From: Corynebacterium sputi DSM 45148
Lineage (GTDB): Bacteria > Actinomycetota > Actinomycetes > Mycobacteriales > Mycobacteriaceae
DNA length: 33,400 nt
Direction: 5' to 3'
Assembly (NCBI RefSeq): GCF_000427865.1
Contig: NZ_ATYV01000027.1
Coordinates: 1-33,400, forward strand
The translations under genes were made by a program, and so were the position numbers. This document shows positions 16,126 through 25,123 of this stretch, piece after piece; the first letter of the stretch is position 1, and the number at the start of each line of letters is the position of its first letter. The notes under the pieces are model-generated. The model saw only the letters and a program-made list of their open reading frames with translations. It searched no databases and was not told the DNA's origin.

Positions 16126-17913
16126 TTAGTTACCTCCGCCGATGCGAGTGCGGGAGCGCATAGTTGTGTGCAGGTCCCGCAGGCCTTCGCGCTCGGTGCG
16201 GATTTCGATGACACGAATGCCATCAACGTCGGTGTCCGGATGCAGTTCGGCCAGGAGTTCCTGCAGCGAATCGGCACGGCGGTAGTCGACGATATAGGCG
16301 TCGCACAGAGACTGGATATCGGCCATGTGCGGGGTCCCGAAGATGCGCTCAAATCCGTTGCGCAGTTCTGGCCGGCCCGGCTCGAGGGTCTCGAAGATGC
16401 CGCCGCCGGAATCATTGGCGACGACGATCGTCAGATTCTCCGGGCGCGGTTCGCCGGGACCGATGTTGAGGCCGGAGACATCGTGCAGGAAGGTCAGGTC
16501 CCCCATCAGCGCGATAGTGCGCGGAGGTCGGATCGCATCCGGGTGCGAGCGGTCCCGCACCAGTGCAGCGCCGACCGCGGTGGAAATGGTGCCGTCGATG
16601 CCGGCAGCGCCACGGTTTGATAGGACGTCCACACCTGGGAACGGCAGTCCCGCAAGTGAAGCATCACGCACCGGGTTCGAGGCACCCAGCACCAGCAGAT
16701 CATCGGTGCGCAGACTGTCCGCCACCGCAGCGGCCACATGCATTCCAGTCACCGCGACGTCCGTTGAATCCGAGGGAAACAGCACCTCTCGTACCGCCTC
16801 TGCTGCGAGGTTTGAGGCCGCTTCGCAAATGGTCAGCCACTCCTCAGTTGGCTCAGCAACAGTGCGCACCGAGCTGACGGTTCGCCGCGCATTGGCCGCC
16901 ACATCTGGGAAATCTGCAGCGTGTGGGTACCCGCCGCGGGTCAGGATGGTGACATCGATCCGGGGATCAGAGATCAGCTTCACGACGTCCCGGTGCAACG
17001 TCGGCCGACCCACCACCACGATGTTCTTCGGCAGCATGTTCAGCACGCCTTCGTCACCGACGACAGCCGCCGCTGTAAACATCTGCGCGGCCAGCGGGTG
17101 CAGCGGCAGGTCGGGGGCTGCGGCACCTGGCTCAGCGATGGTCGGCACGTCTGCCAGCGCACTGATATACGGCGCGCCATCGCCTGCGACGACGAGAGTC
17201 GGCTCAGACAGATCCAGAGTGAATTCCCCGGTGGAGGTGGTGGGGTTGTGGGATAGGGAGGCGTCGGGAAGCAAGTCATTGAGATGCCTGATATCCACCC
17301 ACGGCGCACCGTCCGCGCGACCGTCGGGGATCGCCGGCGAGAGATCCTCCTCGGGAACGAGAGGCTCAACGAGCCGGACGTTGAGGTGTCCGGCACCGCC
17401 CTCGGAGCGACGCAGCATCGTCGCCGCCATGCGGTCGATGCGGGCGCGCAGACGCGCAGCGGTGGTCTCATCCAGATCAGCGGTGCCGTCGACGTCCCCT
17501 TCCCACACGGAGGTGTGCTCGAAGAGGAGGTCCTGGCGAATCGTCTGGTTCGCCGCGGTGCCCTGATAGGACTGCGGCCGATCGGCGGTCAATGCCAGGA
17601 GCGGCACTGAAGAGTAAGTGGCCTCAACCATCGCCGGCTGGAGGTTCGCGACCGCGGTACCGGAGGTGACGACCACCGGGGTGATCCTCCGCGACTGCGC
17701 CGCGAGACCGAGCGCGAGAAACGCCGCCGTGCGCTCATCGGTACGCACATGCAGACGCAGACGCCCCTCCGCCTCAGCGTGCACAAGCGCACGGGACAAA
17801 GGGGCAGACCTGGAGCCAGGGCACACCACTGCTTCGCGGACACCGAGCCGAATCAGCTCGTCAATGATTACCGCAGATGAGACCAGCGACGGCCCCGCAC
17901 CCTTAACACTCAT
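16126..17913 (-). CDS. menD: SEPHCHC synthase (MenD)
   Basis: Thiamine-diphosphate enzyme that joins 2-oxoglutarate and isochorismate, the first committed menaquinone step. The 595-residue protein has VVCPGSRSAPLS near the start, HVRTDERTAAFLALGLA with the cofactor Glu, TSGTAVANLQPAMVEA, LTADRPQSYQGTAANQTI, and the ThDP/Mg motif GDLTFLHDVSGL then VVANDSGGGIFETLEPG. A Pro/Ser/Thr-rich linker at about residues 214-230 (LLPDASLSHNPTTSTGEF) is encoded by the dispersed repeat. The ATG at 17911-17913 lies 7 nt after TAGCCT (17921-17926) and has no Shine-Dalgarno. This hexamer overlaps the stop of the upstream membrane gene. It heads the menD-DUF3592-mgtA run. Confidence 0.96.
   Translation of the reverse strand: MSVKGAGPSLVSSAVIIDELIRLGVREAVVCPGSRSAPLSRALVHAEAEGRLRLHVRTDERTAAFLALGLAAQSRRITPVVVTSGTAVANLQPAMVEATYSSVPLLALTADRPQSYQGTAANQTIRQDLLFEHTSVWEGDVDGTADLDETTAARLRARIDRMAATMLRRSEGGAGHLNVRLVEPLVPEEDLSPAIPDGRADGAPWVDIRHLNDLLPDASLSHNPTTSTGEFTLDLSEPTLVVAGDGAPYISALADVPTIAEPGAAAPDLPLHPLAAQMFTAAAVVGDEGVLNMLPKNIVVVGRPTLHRDVVKLISDPRIDVTILTRGGYPHAADFPDVAANARRTVSSVRTVAEPTEEWLTICEAASNLAAEAVREVLFPSDSTDVAVTGMHVAAAVADSLRTDDLLVLGASNPVRDASLAGLPFPGVDVLSNRGAAGIDGTISTAVGAALVRDRSHPDAIRPPRTIALMGDLTFLHDVSGLNIGPGEPRPENLTIVVANDSGGGIFETLEPGRPELRNGFERIFGTPHMADIQSLCDAYIVDYRRADSLQELLAELHPDTDVDGIRVIEIRTEREGLRDLHTTMRSRTRIGGGN
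17242..17272 (-). repeat. Dispersed repeat copy 3, inside menD
   Basis: Exact core at 17262-17272 in sense orientation, followed on the minus strand by 32 G-free bases. The plus strand has GGGG-N4-GGG-N3-GGG-N7-GGG (17242-17268), a canonical G-quadruplex pattern on the template strand. It encodes L-P-D-A-S-L. Confidence 0.7.
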
Positions 17914-17923
17914 AGGGTCCAGG

Positions 17924-18256
17924 CTAGTGGAGCGGGATCACCGGGTTCAGCACCGCTGCCGCGTCCTGGAATCCTTCGAAGGCCGAGATGGCGCTGACGA
18001 AGATGACCGGCCAGAGGAAAGACCCGCCAAGCCCGCCGATGCCGACGAGGAAGTAGTCCCTCGCCTTCCAGTACAAGATGGCCGAGATGATCACCCAGAA
18101 GACACCCAGTTCCAGCAGCCACATGTACGACGAACTGAACGGACCCAGCCCGATCGGAGTCAACGGCACGCCGATTAGGGTGAGGATCGGAGGCAGGAGA
18201 AAGGCAAGAGCGCCTCCCGCCAGCAGGTGGATGACAACATCTGCGGGTTTCTTCAT
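17924..18256 (-). CDS. Small integral membrane protein of unknown function
   Basis: A 110-residue protein, very hydrophobic, with about three membrane helices: VVIHLLAGGALAFLLPPILTLIGV, YMWLLELGVFWVIISAILYW, and FLVGIGGLGGSFLWPVIFVSAI. A short loop carrying KARD lies between the second and third. I do not recognise the family. The ATG at 18254-18256 begins MKKPADVV; GAGTGGTTGAGAT lies upstream on the minus strand, a weak ribosome-binding site. Its stop is 10 nt before menD on the same strand, so a link to menaquinone metabolism is possible but unproven. A 162-bp gap upstream separates it from the divergent reductase pseudogene. Confidence 0.65.
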   Translation of the reverse strand: MKKPADVVIHLLAGGALAFLLPPILTLIGVPLTPIGLGPFSSSYMWLLELGVFWVIISAILYWKARDYFLVGIGGLGGSFLWPVIFVSAISAFEGFQDAAAVLNPVIPLH

Positions 18257-18406
18257 ATCTCAACCACTCCTGATGTGAGATTCACGTGCATTTCGCCACT
18301 TACAAAATAAAAGCATTAGTTTTCATGCACTACTGGCGCCTAACCACGGCAACCCCGGCGCGATAGGTTCGTCGTTTCTTTAACTCAGCGACAGCCGGAG
18401 TTTTTC

Positions 18407-18421
18407 TTATATAAGCATATG
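18407..18421 (+). promoter_or_regulatory. Candidate leaderless promoter of the 39-residue ORF
   Basis: TTATAT (18407-18412) followed by 6 nt and an ATG, in a locally AT-rich stretch. No Shine-Dalgarno. The sequence between 18257 and 18406 shows nothing else recognisable. Confidence 0.45.
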
Positions 18422-18538
18422 ACAGCCTCTGGCACGGGTGAATCCACGGACTGGACAGGCATCCTCGATATGCTCGCGGCAAAGAAGGCCCAAGTCGCCC
18501 ACCACAGACAACCAGGCCCACCGCCAGGAGGAACCTGA
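18419..18538 (+). CDS. Hypothetical 39-residue ORF, coupled to the next gene
   Basis: The frame runs from the ATG at 18419 to TGA at 18536-18538 and encodes a Trp- and Ala-containing peptide (MTASGTGESTDWTGILDMLA, then KKAQVAHHRQPGPPPGGT). Its stop overlaps the start of the following reductase gene as TGATG, and the ATG follows a strong -10-like hexamer by 6 nt. These features support translation. I do not recognise it; it may be a leader peptide or the remnant of a larger gene. Confidence 0.45.
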   Translation: MTASGTGESTDWTGILDMLAAKKAQVAHHRQPGPPPGGT

Positions 18539-19191
18539 TGTCACTCGTCCGCGTTCACAATTTCTCTGTCTCCCTCGACGGATTCGGGGTCGGCGAAGGC
18601 CAAAGCCCCGATACACCTTTTGGTCACGCCGGGCACCGGCTCGTGCAGTGGGCCTTCCCCACAAAAACCTTCTCCGACATGGGCGTTGGCGGCGATCAGA
18701 TCGGCACCACTGGCACCGACGAGACTTTCGCAAGCAGGTGAAACACCAACATCGGCGCCGAGATCATGGGACGCCATAAGTTTGCGCCCAAGTCCGGCCC
18801 GTGGCCTGATCCACAGTGGCGCGGTTGGTGGGGCGACAATCCGCCTTTCCACACCCCAGTGATTGTCCTCACCAGCCACCCGCGTCCGCCTCTAGAGATG
18901 GACGGCGGCACCACCTTCCACTTCATTGATGCCGATCCCGCTGAAGCCCTCGCGCGAGCCAAAGCGCTCGCCGGTGACCGGGGTATCCGGATCGGCGGCG
19001 GCACCACCACCATCCGGGAATTCCTCCACGCCGATTTGATCGATTACCTGCACATCGCTGTGGTGCCGATCTTCCTCGGCCGCGGCGAGCGGCTCTGGGA
19101 CGGGATGGAAGGCATCGAAGAGCGATTCGACATTGAGTCGGTGACCTCTCCCAGCGGTGTCATCCACATGACGTTCTCCCGCCGAGGCTGA
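18538..19191 (+). pseudogene. RibD C-terminal (dihydrofolate reductase-like) protein with nonsense codon
   Basis: A 217-codon frame for a RibD_C/DHFR-like reductase, interrupted by TGA at 18739-18741. The first part reads MSLVRVHNFSVSLDGFGVGE, and the second NTNIGAEIMGRHKFAPKSGP with VIVLTSHPRPPLEMDGGTTF and GIRIGGGTTTIREFLHADLID. The two halves are in the same frame. At the stop the family normally reads R-W-N-T-N-I-G, so TGG (Trp) to TGA is the likely lesion. AGGAGG precedes the ATG inside the 39-residue ORF. Restart at the ATG at 18766 would lose the N-terminal NADPH-binding strand. Readthrough or sequencing error cannot be excluded. Confidence 0.8.
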
Positions 19192-19203
19192 GGGACACCA
19201 GCC

Positions 19204-21513
19204 TCAGGCGCCGGCGCCCACTGCTGCTGCTAAGTGCTGGCCGGTCAGTGTGGAGGCATCCGCCGCCAACTCCCGTGGGGTGCCCTCGAACACGACGGTG
19301 CCACCGCCGCTTCCAGCGCCCGGCCCAACGTCGATGATGTGATCCGACGCCGCCATGACTGCCATGTTGTGCTCCACAGCGACGACGGTCCGGCCGGACT
19401 CGACCAGGTTGTGCAGCATCCCGATGATCACGTCTGTATCGGCCAAGTGCAGTCCTGCGGTCGGTTCGTCGAGGACGATGATCTCCGAGCCGCCCTTCGA
19501 GCCGCCCATTTGCGCTGCCAGCTTCAGGCGCTGGCGCTCACCACCAGACAGGGTCGTCAGCGGCTGGCCAAGGCGGATGTAGCCGAGTCCAACATCTACT
19601 AGGCGCCCGAGGATCTTCTTCGGCTCGCCAGTGGTGAAGACCTTCGACGCCTCTGCCACGGACATATCCAGCACGTCGCTGATATTGAGCTTCGTGGGCT
19701 CACCAGCCGCATCTGCAGGGCCGTCAATCGTGTAGACCAGCACGTCCGCACGGAATCGCTTGCCCTCGCACTCCTCACACGGCGAGGACACTCCCGCGGT
19801 GATCGAAAGGTCGGTGTAGACCACGCCCGCGCCGTTGCACTTCGGGCAGGCGCCTTCGGAGTTCGCGCTGAATAGTGCGGCCTTGACGCCATTGGACTTG
19901 GCGAATTTGGCACGGATGCCGTCGAGCAAGCCCGTATACGTCGCTGGTGAGGAACGCCTAGAGCCCCTGATCGGGGACTGATCGATGAAGAGGACCTCCG
20001 GGTCCTCCCCCAGCGCCGCGCTGATCAGCGAGGACTTTCCGGATCCGGCGACTCCGGTCACGGAGGTCAGTGCCCCGCGGGGCACTCGCAGGGTTTGGCC
20101 GGAGACGTTGTTGCGGCTGACGTCCTCCCGGACAATCCATTCGCTTCCCGACGTTCCCCTCTCCTCATCCGGAAAACTCAACCCCTGGTCGAGATACCTG
20201 CCGGTAACGGAGCCTGATGCGCGCAGTCCGTCCACGGGCCCGGAGTAGACCAGGGTGCCGCCATCGGAACCGGAGCCCGGTCCGATGTCGATAACCTGGT
20301 CAGCGATCGCGATGACCTCGGGCTTGTGCTCCACCACGAGCACCGTGTTGCCCTTATCGCGGATGTGCAGCAGGAGCTCATTCATGCGGGCGATGTCGTG
20401 CGGATGCAGTCCTACGGTCGGCTCATCGAAGACGTAGGTGACGTCAGACAGCGCACTGCCGAGGTGACGGACCATCTTCACGCGCTGAGCTTCACCTCCG
20501 GAGAGGGTTCCAGCGGAGCGGTCCAGGCTGATGTAGCCGAGGCCGACGTCGACCATGGCGTCGAGAAGCCCTTGAAGGTTGTCCTTGATCGGCTTCACCG
20601 ACTTGTCCTCGATGCCTCGGACAAATTCACGCAGATCCTTGGCTTCCATTGCGGTGCACTGGCCGAAAGTCGTGTCATTCACCGTGGCAGTGCGCGCGGC
20701 CTCGTTCAAGCGGTCGCCATGGCAGTCCGGGCACACCGCGGAGGTAGCAATGGACTCGACAAACGCAATGATCTGCTTCTGTTTCGGCGGGTCTGGGCGA
20801 TCGACCCACAGTCGGCGAACGCGGGTGATCAGGCCTTCATAACTGAAGTTTTTCCCGTCCTGTTTGACCTTCTTCTGCGGGCTGTAGAGGAAAAGTTCGC
20901 GCTCGTCGTCGGTGTAATCACGGATCTTCTTATCCGAGTCCAGACCGTTGAAGTTGCCGTACGTCTGCCAGTACCACTGATCGACCTCATGGCCGGGAGC
21001 GATGATCGCACCCTCGTTGAGGGACTTGTCCTCGTCGACGATCTTGGTCAGATCGATTGAGTTGGCGACACCGGTGCCCTCACACGTCGGGCACATGCCG
21101 TCCGGGAGGTTGAAGGAGAATCGCGTCGAGGGTCCGACGTGAGGAACCGACAGTCGGCTGAAGATCATCCGCAGCATCGCGTTCGCGTCGGTGGCGGTAC
21201 CAACGGTGGAGCGACTATTCGCGCCCATCCGCTCCTGGTCGACGATGATCGCTGGAGAGAGGTTCTCCAGAGTGTCAGCGTCCGGACGCGCATTAGAGGG
21301 CATGAACCCCTGGATGAAGGTGGAGTACGTCTCGTCGATGAGCCGACGAGATTCTGCGGCCACCGTTCCGAAGACGAGCGACGACTTCCCGGATCCGGAT
21401 ACTCCGGTCACTACGGTCAGTCGTCGCTTTGCGATGTCCACGTCCAGTGAGCGCAAGTTGTTCTCCCGCGCGCCACGGACCCGGATCGTGTCATGGATAT
21501 CAGCCTGATGCAT
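19204..21513 (-). CDS. UvrA-like ABC ATPase (drug-resistance/class II type)
   Basis: A soluble protein with two ABC ATPase domains related to excinuclease subunit UvrA. At 769 residues it is much shorter than UvrA (about 950) and lacks room for the UvrB-binding insert, like DrrC and UvrA2 proteins tied to DNA-damage or antibiotic tolerance. Visible motifs: Walker A GVSGSGKSSL and GVAGSGKSSL, signatures LSGGEAQRVKM and LSGGERQRLKL, Walker B YVFDEPTVGLHPHD and IIVLDEPTAGLH. Zinc-type CxxC pairs are CPTCEGTG, CPDCHGDRL, CPKCNGAG and CEECEGKRF. The linker GTSGSE comes from the antisense dispersed repeat. The ATG at 21511-21513 follows TACCAT by 6 nt (leaderless layout); an ATG nine codons upstream is the alternative. 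The substrate is unknown. Confidence 0.88.
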   Translation of the reverse strand: MHQADIHDTIRVRGARENNLRSLDVDIAKRRLTVVTGVSGSGKSSLVFGTVAAESRRLIDETYSTFIQGFMPSNARPDADTLENLSPAIIVDQERMGANSRSTVGTATDANAMLRMIFSRLSVPHVGPSTRFSFNLPDGMCPTCEGTGVANSIDLTKIVDEDKSLNEGAIIAPGHEVDQWYWQTYGNFNGLDSDKKIRDYTDDERELFLYSPQKKVKQDGKNFSYEGLITRVRRLWVDRPDPPKQKQIIAFVESIATSAVCPDCHGDRLNEAARTATVNDTTFGQCTAMEAKDLREFVRGIEDKSVKPIKDNLQGLLDAMVDVGLGYISLDRSAGTLSGGEAQRVKMVRHLGSALSDVTYVFDEPTVGLHPHDIARMNELLLHIRDKGNTVLVVEHKPEVIAIADQVIDIGPGSGSDGGTLVYSGPVDGLRASGSVTGRYLDQGLSFPDEERGTSGSEWIVREDVSRNNVSGQTLRVPRGALTSVTGVAGSGKSSLISAALGEDPEVLFIDQSPIRGSRRSSPATYTGLLDGIRAKFAKSNGVKAALFSANSEGACPKCNGAGVVYTDLSITAGVSSPCEECEGKRFRADVLVYTIDGPADAAGEPTKLNISDVLDMSVAEASKVFTTGEPKKILGRLVDVGLGYIRLGQPLTTLSGGERQRLKLAAQMGGSKGGSEIIVLDEPTAGLHLADTDVIIGMLHNLVESGRTVVAVEHNMAVMAASDHIIDVGPGAGSGGGTVVFEGTPRELAADASTLTGQHLAAAVGAGA
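20143..20170 (+). repeat. Dispersed repeat copy 4, antisense inside the UvrA-like gene
   Basis: Exact core at 20143-20153 on the plus strand, preceded by CATTC and followed by 17 G-free bases. The gene is on the minus strand, so this copy is antisense. It falls in a linker between the two ABC halves and encodes G-T-S-G-S-E. Confidence 0.65.
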
Positions 21514-21565
21514 GGGCCAATGGTAAGCGACCGCGGACATTCCTGCGGCTGCCGTAGCGGGACGG

Positions 21566-22474
21566 CTACGGGGACATCATCCCACCGTTGACGTGCAGAG
21601 TCTCCCCGATCACATAGCTCGCCTCCGAGGAGGTGAGGAAGACGTACGCCGGTGCCAGCTCCGTCGGCTGCCCGGCGCGGCCGAGGGACGTCTCATTGCC
21701 GAAGTCCGGCAGTGCATCCTTTTGCTGGCCGTCCGATACCTGCAGCGGAGTCCAAATCGGACCGGGAGCGACACTGTTGACGCGGATTCCCTTGGGTGCC
21801 AGATAGTCGCCGAGCCCCTTGGTGAAGTTGTTGATCGCGGCCTTGGTGGAGGCGTAGTCAAGCAGATCTGGTGCCGGCTTATAGGCCTGAATCGAGGTGG
21901 AGTTCACGATCGTGGATCCGGGCGGCATGTGCTTCAGCGCAGCCCTAGTGATCCGGTGCATGGCGTGGATGTTGACCTCATAGGTATGCAGCCATTCCTC
22001 GTCACTGCGATCCTCGAAGTTCGCTACCGAGATCTGTCGGCCGGCGTTGTTGACCAGCGCGTCCAGACCGCCGAGTTTCTCAGTGGCTTCGGCCACAAGG
22101 TCAGCGCAGAATTCCTTGTCACTTAGATCGCCAGGAATGAGGAATACCTTGCGGCCGGAGCCTTCAATGGCGTCTTTGATGTGCTGGGCGTCTTCTTCCT
22201 CGTCGGGAAGGTAGTTCAGCGCTACGTCTGCGCCTTCACGAGCGAAGGCGATGGCAACCGCGCCGCCAATGCCAGAGTCGCCGCCGGTAATGAGTGCCTT
22301 GCGGCCTTCCAACCGGCCGGTGCCTCGATACGATTTTTCACCGAGGTCAGCCCGTGGAACCAGGTCTGCGTCGAGGCCGGGCTCGGGTTGGTGCTGCTTG
22401 GGCGGGCTGATGTCCGGGAATCGATTGACGGGGTCCTGGAACGAAAGCTGATCTTTACCGGTGGTCCGGGTCAT
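21566..22474 (-). CDS. SDR family oxidoreductase (general-stress YghA/GSP39 type)
   Basis: A classical short-chain dehydrogenase with an N-terminal extension seen in stress-linked members. The 302-residue protein has a polar N-terminus with QDPVNRFPDISPPKQHQPEP, the cofactor motif ALITGGDSGIGGAVAIAFAREGADV, NYLPDEEEDAQ, LVNNAGRQ, the catalytic Ser in NSTSIQAYKP and YxxxK in LDYASTKAAINNFT, then RVNSVAPGPIWTPLQ. It ends at the membrane-free GETLHVNGGMMSP motif. The substrate is unknown. The ATG at 22472-22474 is fixed by a near-perfect AAGGAGGTG 5 nt upstream. It is a single gene on the minus strand between the msrA and UvrA-like genes. Confidence 0.93.
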   Translation of the reverse strand: MTRTTGKDQLSFQDPVNRFPDISPPKQHQPEPGLDADLVPRADLGEKSYRGTGRLEGRKALITGGDSGIGGAVAIAFAREGADVALNYLPDEEEDAQHIKDAIEGSGRKVFLIPGDLSDKEFCADLVAEATEKLGGLDALVNNAGRQISVANFEDRSDEEWLHTYEVNIHAMHRITRAALKHMPPGSTIVNSTSIQAYKPAPDLLDYASTKAAINNFTKGLGDYLAPKGIRVNSVAPGPIWTPLQVSDGQQKDALPDFGNETSLGRAGQPTELAPAYVFLTSSEASYVIGETLHVNGGMMSP

Positions 22475-22568
22475 GTCGCACCTCCTTGATGGGATTCCGC
22501 CCACCCTAGGTACGACACCCGTGGCCGACAAGGGCCCCGGCCCGGAAATCTCCAGGCCGGACGTCGGG

Positions 22569-23108
22569 CTAGCGCTTCGGCAGCACCCAGCCGTCGCGCG
22601 GGAAGTGGCAGGTGTAGCCATGCGGGATGCGCTCCAGGTAATCCTGGTGCTCCGGCTCTGCCTCCCAGAAGGGGCCGGCCGGTTCGACGGTGGTTACTGC
22701 CTTGCCCGGCCACAGGCCAGAGGCATCCACGTCAGCGATGGTTTCGAAGGCGACGGTCTCCTGCTCCGGAGTCACCGGGAAGATGGCCGAACGGTAGCTG
22801 GCGCCAACGTCATTGCCCTGGCGGTCCATCGTCGTCGGGTCATGAATCTGGAAGAAGAACGCCAGAATGTCCCGGTAGGTGGTCACCGACGGGTCGAAGA
22901 TGATCTCGACTGCCTCAGCGTGACCTGGATGATGAGGGTACGTCGCATGCGCGACCTTGCCGCCGGTATAGCCGACGCGCGTATCAACAACACCCGGCTG
23001 CTTCCGGATCAGGTCTTCCATTCCCCAGAAGCATCCGCCGGCCAGCACTGCCGTTTCCAAGCCTTCGCGCTGACCGATCTCCCCGGTGTCATTGATTCCG
23101 CTGCTCAT
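22569..23108 (-). CDS. msrA: Peptide-methionine (S)-S-oxide reductase
   Basis: MsrA repairs oxidised methionine by reducing the S-sulfoxide. The 179-residue protein has the catalytic GCFWGMED (Cys near residue 26), [56 protein letters not shown] and a C-terminus ending [16 protein letters not shown] single Cys (YTC) in the C-terminal part could resolve the disulfide. Its ATG overlaps the stop of the DUF3533 gene (ATGA), so the two are translationally coupled, and it is the third gene of a TetR-DUF3533-msrA operon. Confidence 0.95.
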   Translation of the reverse strand: MSSGINDTGEIGQREGLETAVLAGGCFWGMEDLIRKQPGVVDTRVGYTGGKVAHATYPHHPGHAEAVEIIFDPSVTTYRDILAFFFQIHDPTTMDRQGNDVGASYRSAIFPVTPEQETVAFETIADVDASGLWPGKAVTTVEPAGPFWEAEPEHQDYLERIPHGYTCHFPRDGWVLPKR

Positions 23109-24541
23109 TTTTCCGTTCCCTCCGCTGCGACAATGTCGTCATTGGTGTCCTTGTCGACATTGTCCTCCGAAACAACCGCTTCGTCATCCCCTGTGGAGTC
23201 GATGGAGGTGGAGACCGGGACGTCGGGAAGCGTATTGATGCCCGGAATAGCTCGGGTGAATCCCCAGCGATCGTAGAGCCAAGTACCGATCACTCCGATG
23301 ATGAACCACACCACAGCGCCGCCGAGCGCCCAGAACATGGCCGGCCCGAGGCCCGCACCCCACTGACCATCAAAGAAGAGGATCGACCGGGTGCCCAGAT
23401 AAATCTGGTGCAGCGGCATCATCGGGGAAATCTCCTGGAAGAACTTCGGTACCGACTCCAGCGGAAGCGTCGCACCCGCCGAGGGAAGACCCAACACCAC
23501 GAAGAAGATCAGGTTGATCACCAGCCCCGCGTTACCGAACAATGCGTTGACCGATTGGGCCGCGATGCCCACCGCCGCAATCATCAACGCACTGTAGAAC
23601 CACAGTGTTGCGAAGCTCGATGCAGTCATACCGATCGACGAACCGATCCACACGTACACGCCAGCGACAGCCATGGACTGCAGGATGACAAAGCCGAACT
23701 TCGCCAACAGCGTCATCAGACGGCTGATGCCAAGGTGACGACGCATCTTGAACAGCGGGCCGGCCTCGATCGGCAGGACACCAAGTCGGCCATCAACGAG
23801 AACGTTGGTGATCGCAGCACCGGTGAAGCCACCGAGAACGAGAAGCAGTGCCCAGAAGAATGCAGAGAGACCGAATCCGTCGCCATCACCGAAGTCACCG
23901 TTAGTGATCCAGTCAGCCTTCACCGGGTCCGCGACCGTCGCCGCGGCCACGCCACTTAGCTCGACGTCCATCTCATCGGCCACCGCTTGGACCTGTTCGG
24001 AGAGCTGCTCACCAATGGTCGAGCTGATCTGGTCAGTGGCCTGAGTGCCGAACTGGTCCATGATCTGGCCCGCACCGATACCGGCGCCTGGGTTATCGAC
24101 GATGGTCAGCGTCGGCTGGGCAACCTCATTGCTGAGGACCGCGTTGATGGCCCAGGAATTGACCTGCATGGTGAAGTCCTGGGGAATGACCAGGGCTCCG
24201 TAAACCTCACCCCGGTTCAATTCATTGTCTGCCTCGCTGGTGTTGAGCACATGCAGGTCGAACTGGTCACCTGCCTGCTCTTGGAGCTGCGAGACCAGTT
24301 CGTCACCAATGTTGCGGAACTCCTCGTTGGCCATCTCCGCGCCGACGTCCTGATTGACGACGGCGACGGGGAAGTCCTCGAGGTTCTTCTGCGGATTCAG
24401 GTTGCCGCCCAGGTAGACCAGACCCAGCAACGACATCACTAGGGTGACTGCGGCGACTGGAATAACCCAGAACTTGAAGTTCACCCGGCTGCGGGGCTGA
24501 ATCTCCTGGTTCTGTTGCGCCAGCTTTTCAATCTTGTTCAC
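23105..24541 (-). CDS. YhgE/Pip-like DUF3533 membrane protein
   Basis: A membrane protein of the YhgE/Pip (ABC-2-like, DUF3533) family, implicated in export or phage/drug interaction in Gram-positive bacteria. The 478-residue protein has one N-terminal helix (about 27-46), and then the family motif [23 protein letters not shown] large extracytoplasmic domain follows, with [17 protein letters not shown] and [14 protein letters not shown]. About five or six C-terminal helices start near [20 protein letters not shown] hydrophilic acidic tail ([16 protein letters not shown]) ends the protein, just after a repeat-encoded stretch ([11 protein letters not shown]). It starts 3 nt after the TetR gene and its stop overlaps msrA. 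The substrate is unknown. Confidence 0.85.
   Translation of the reverse strand: MNKIEKLAQQNQEIQPRSRVNFKFWVIPVAAVTLVMSLLGLVYLGGNLNPQKNLEDFPVAVVNQDVGAEMANEEFRNIGDELVSQLQEQAGDQFDLHVLNTSEADNELNRGEVYGALVIPQDFTMQVNSWAINAVLSNEVAQPTLTIVDNPGAGIGAGQIMDQFGTQATDQISSTIGEQLSEQVQAVADEMDVELSGVAAATVADPVKADWITNGDFGDGDGFGLSAFFWALLLVLGGFTGAAITNVLVDGRLGVLPIEAGPLFKMRRHLGISRLMTLLAKFGFVILQSMAVAGVYVWIGSSIGMTASSFATLWFYSALMIAAVGIAAQSVNALFGNAGLVINLIFFVVLGLPSAGATLPLESVPKFFQEISPMMPLHQIYLGTRSILFFDGQWGAGLGPAMFWALGGAVVWFIIGVIGTWLYDRWGFTRAIPGINTLPDVPVSTSIDSTGDDEAVVSEDNVDKDTNDDIVAAEGTEK
23203..23231 (-). repeat. Dispersed repeat copy 5, inside the DUF3533 gene
   Basis: Exact core at 23221-23231, sense orientation, then a C-rich tail with two G. 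It encodes L-P-D-V-P-V near the C-terminus, in the same frame as the menC and menD copies. Confidence 0.65.
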
Positions 24542-24544
24542 TGG

Positions 24545-25117
24545 TCAAGCTTCTTTCTGTCCAAGTCCGCCGCTAACTGCACGGGCGATGAAAGTTGTCA
24601 TTAGGTCTGCCAGCTCATCCATGGGTTCCCGCTCGTCGCGGCCAACCCAATCCCGGATGATCCACACCACTCCAGCGGCGAGCCCGGTCGCCGTGACCGA
24701 CACCGGCAAGGGGCCTCGTTTCAGTGGAGCGGACACCGGGGAATGCACCTCGATCCGGAACGCGATGAAGTTGATGAGTCGCTCGGTGACGTACTGCCCA
24801 CCTGGGCCATTAAGTATGCGGTAGAAGAAGTCTGCGTGTCTCTCAAACACGGTCAGAATTCTCCCAATGTTCGTGGCGAGTCCTTCATTTGCGTCCGCCT
24901 GGTCGAAGAGAATCTCCAACCTGGAAAGCGCTGCGTCCGAAAACGCATGAGGAAGGTCCCCGAAAGTTGAGTAGAAGGTGGGTCTGGTGACACCGGCTTC
25001 GCTGACGATGTCCGTGACTGTGACCGATGCCGGGTCGCGCTCGTCGAGGAGTTTCACCACTGCCTCGGTAAGCACGCCACGGGAGCGACCACCGCCCGTC
25101 TGCGTATTTTTACACAT
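24545..25117 (-). CDS. TetR family transcriptional regulator
   Basis: A dimeric repressor-type regulator. The 190-residue protein has an N-terminal helix-turn-helix (VTVTDIVSEAGVTRPTFYSTFG, about residues 33-54) and an all-helical ligand domain (TNIGRILTVFERHADFFYRIL onward). The usual starting motif of TetR proteins is replaced by a short basic stretch MCKNTQTGGGRSRGV. The ATG at 25115-25117 lies 6 nt after a TAAAAA hexamer and has no Shine-Dalgarno, so it looks leaderless. It is first of the TetR-DUF3533-msrA operon (3-nt spacing) and probably represses itself and the downstream genes through the inverted repeat at 25126-25139. The ligand is unknown. Confidence 0.9.
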   Translation of the reverse strand: MCKNTQTGGGRSRGVLTEAVVKLLDERDPASVTVTDIVSEAGVTRPTFYSTFGDLPHAFSDAALSRLEILFDQADANEGLATNIGRILTVFERHADFFYRILNGPGGQYVTERLINFIAFRIEVHSPVSAPLKRGPLPVSVTATGLAAGVVWIIRDWVGRDEREPMDELADLMTTFIARAVSGGLGQKEA

Positions 25118-25123
25118 GTCAGA

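Noticed and set aside
16325..17566. Long plus-strand frame over menD
   Set aside because: It is the complement of a gene with intact MenD motifs.
22199..22209. Ten of eleven bases of the core in the SDR gene
   Set aside because: It encodes N-Y-L-P-D-E-E-E-D-A, a conserved segment of the family, and there is no C-rich tail.
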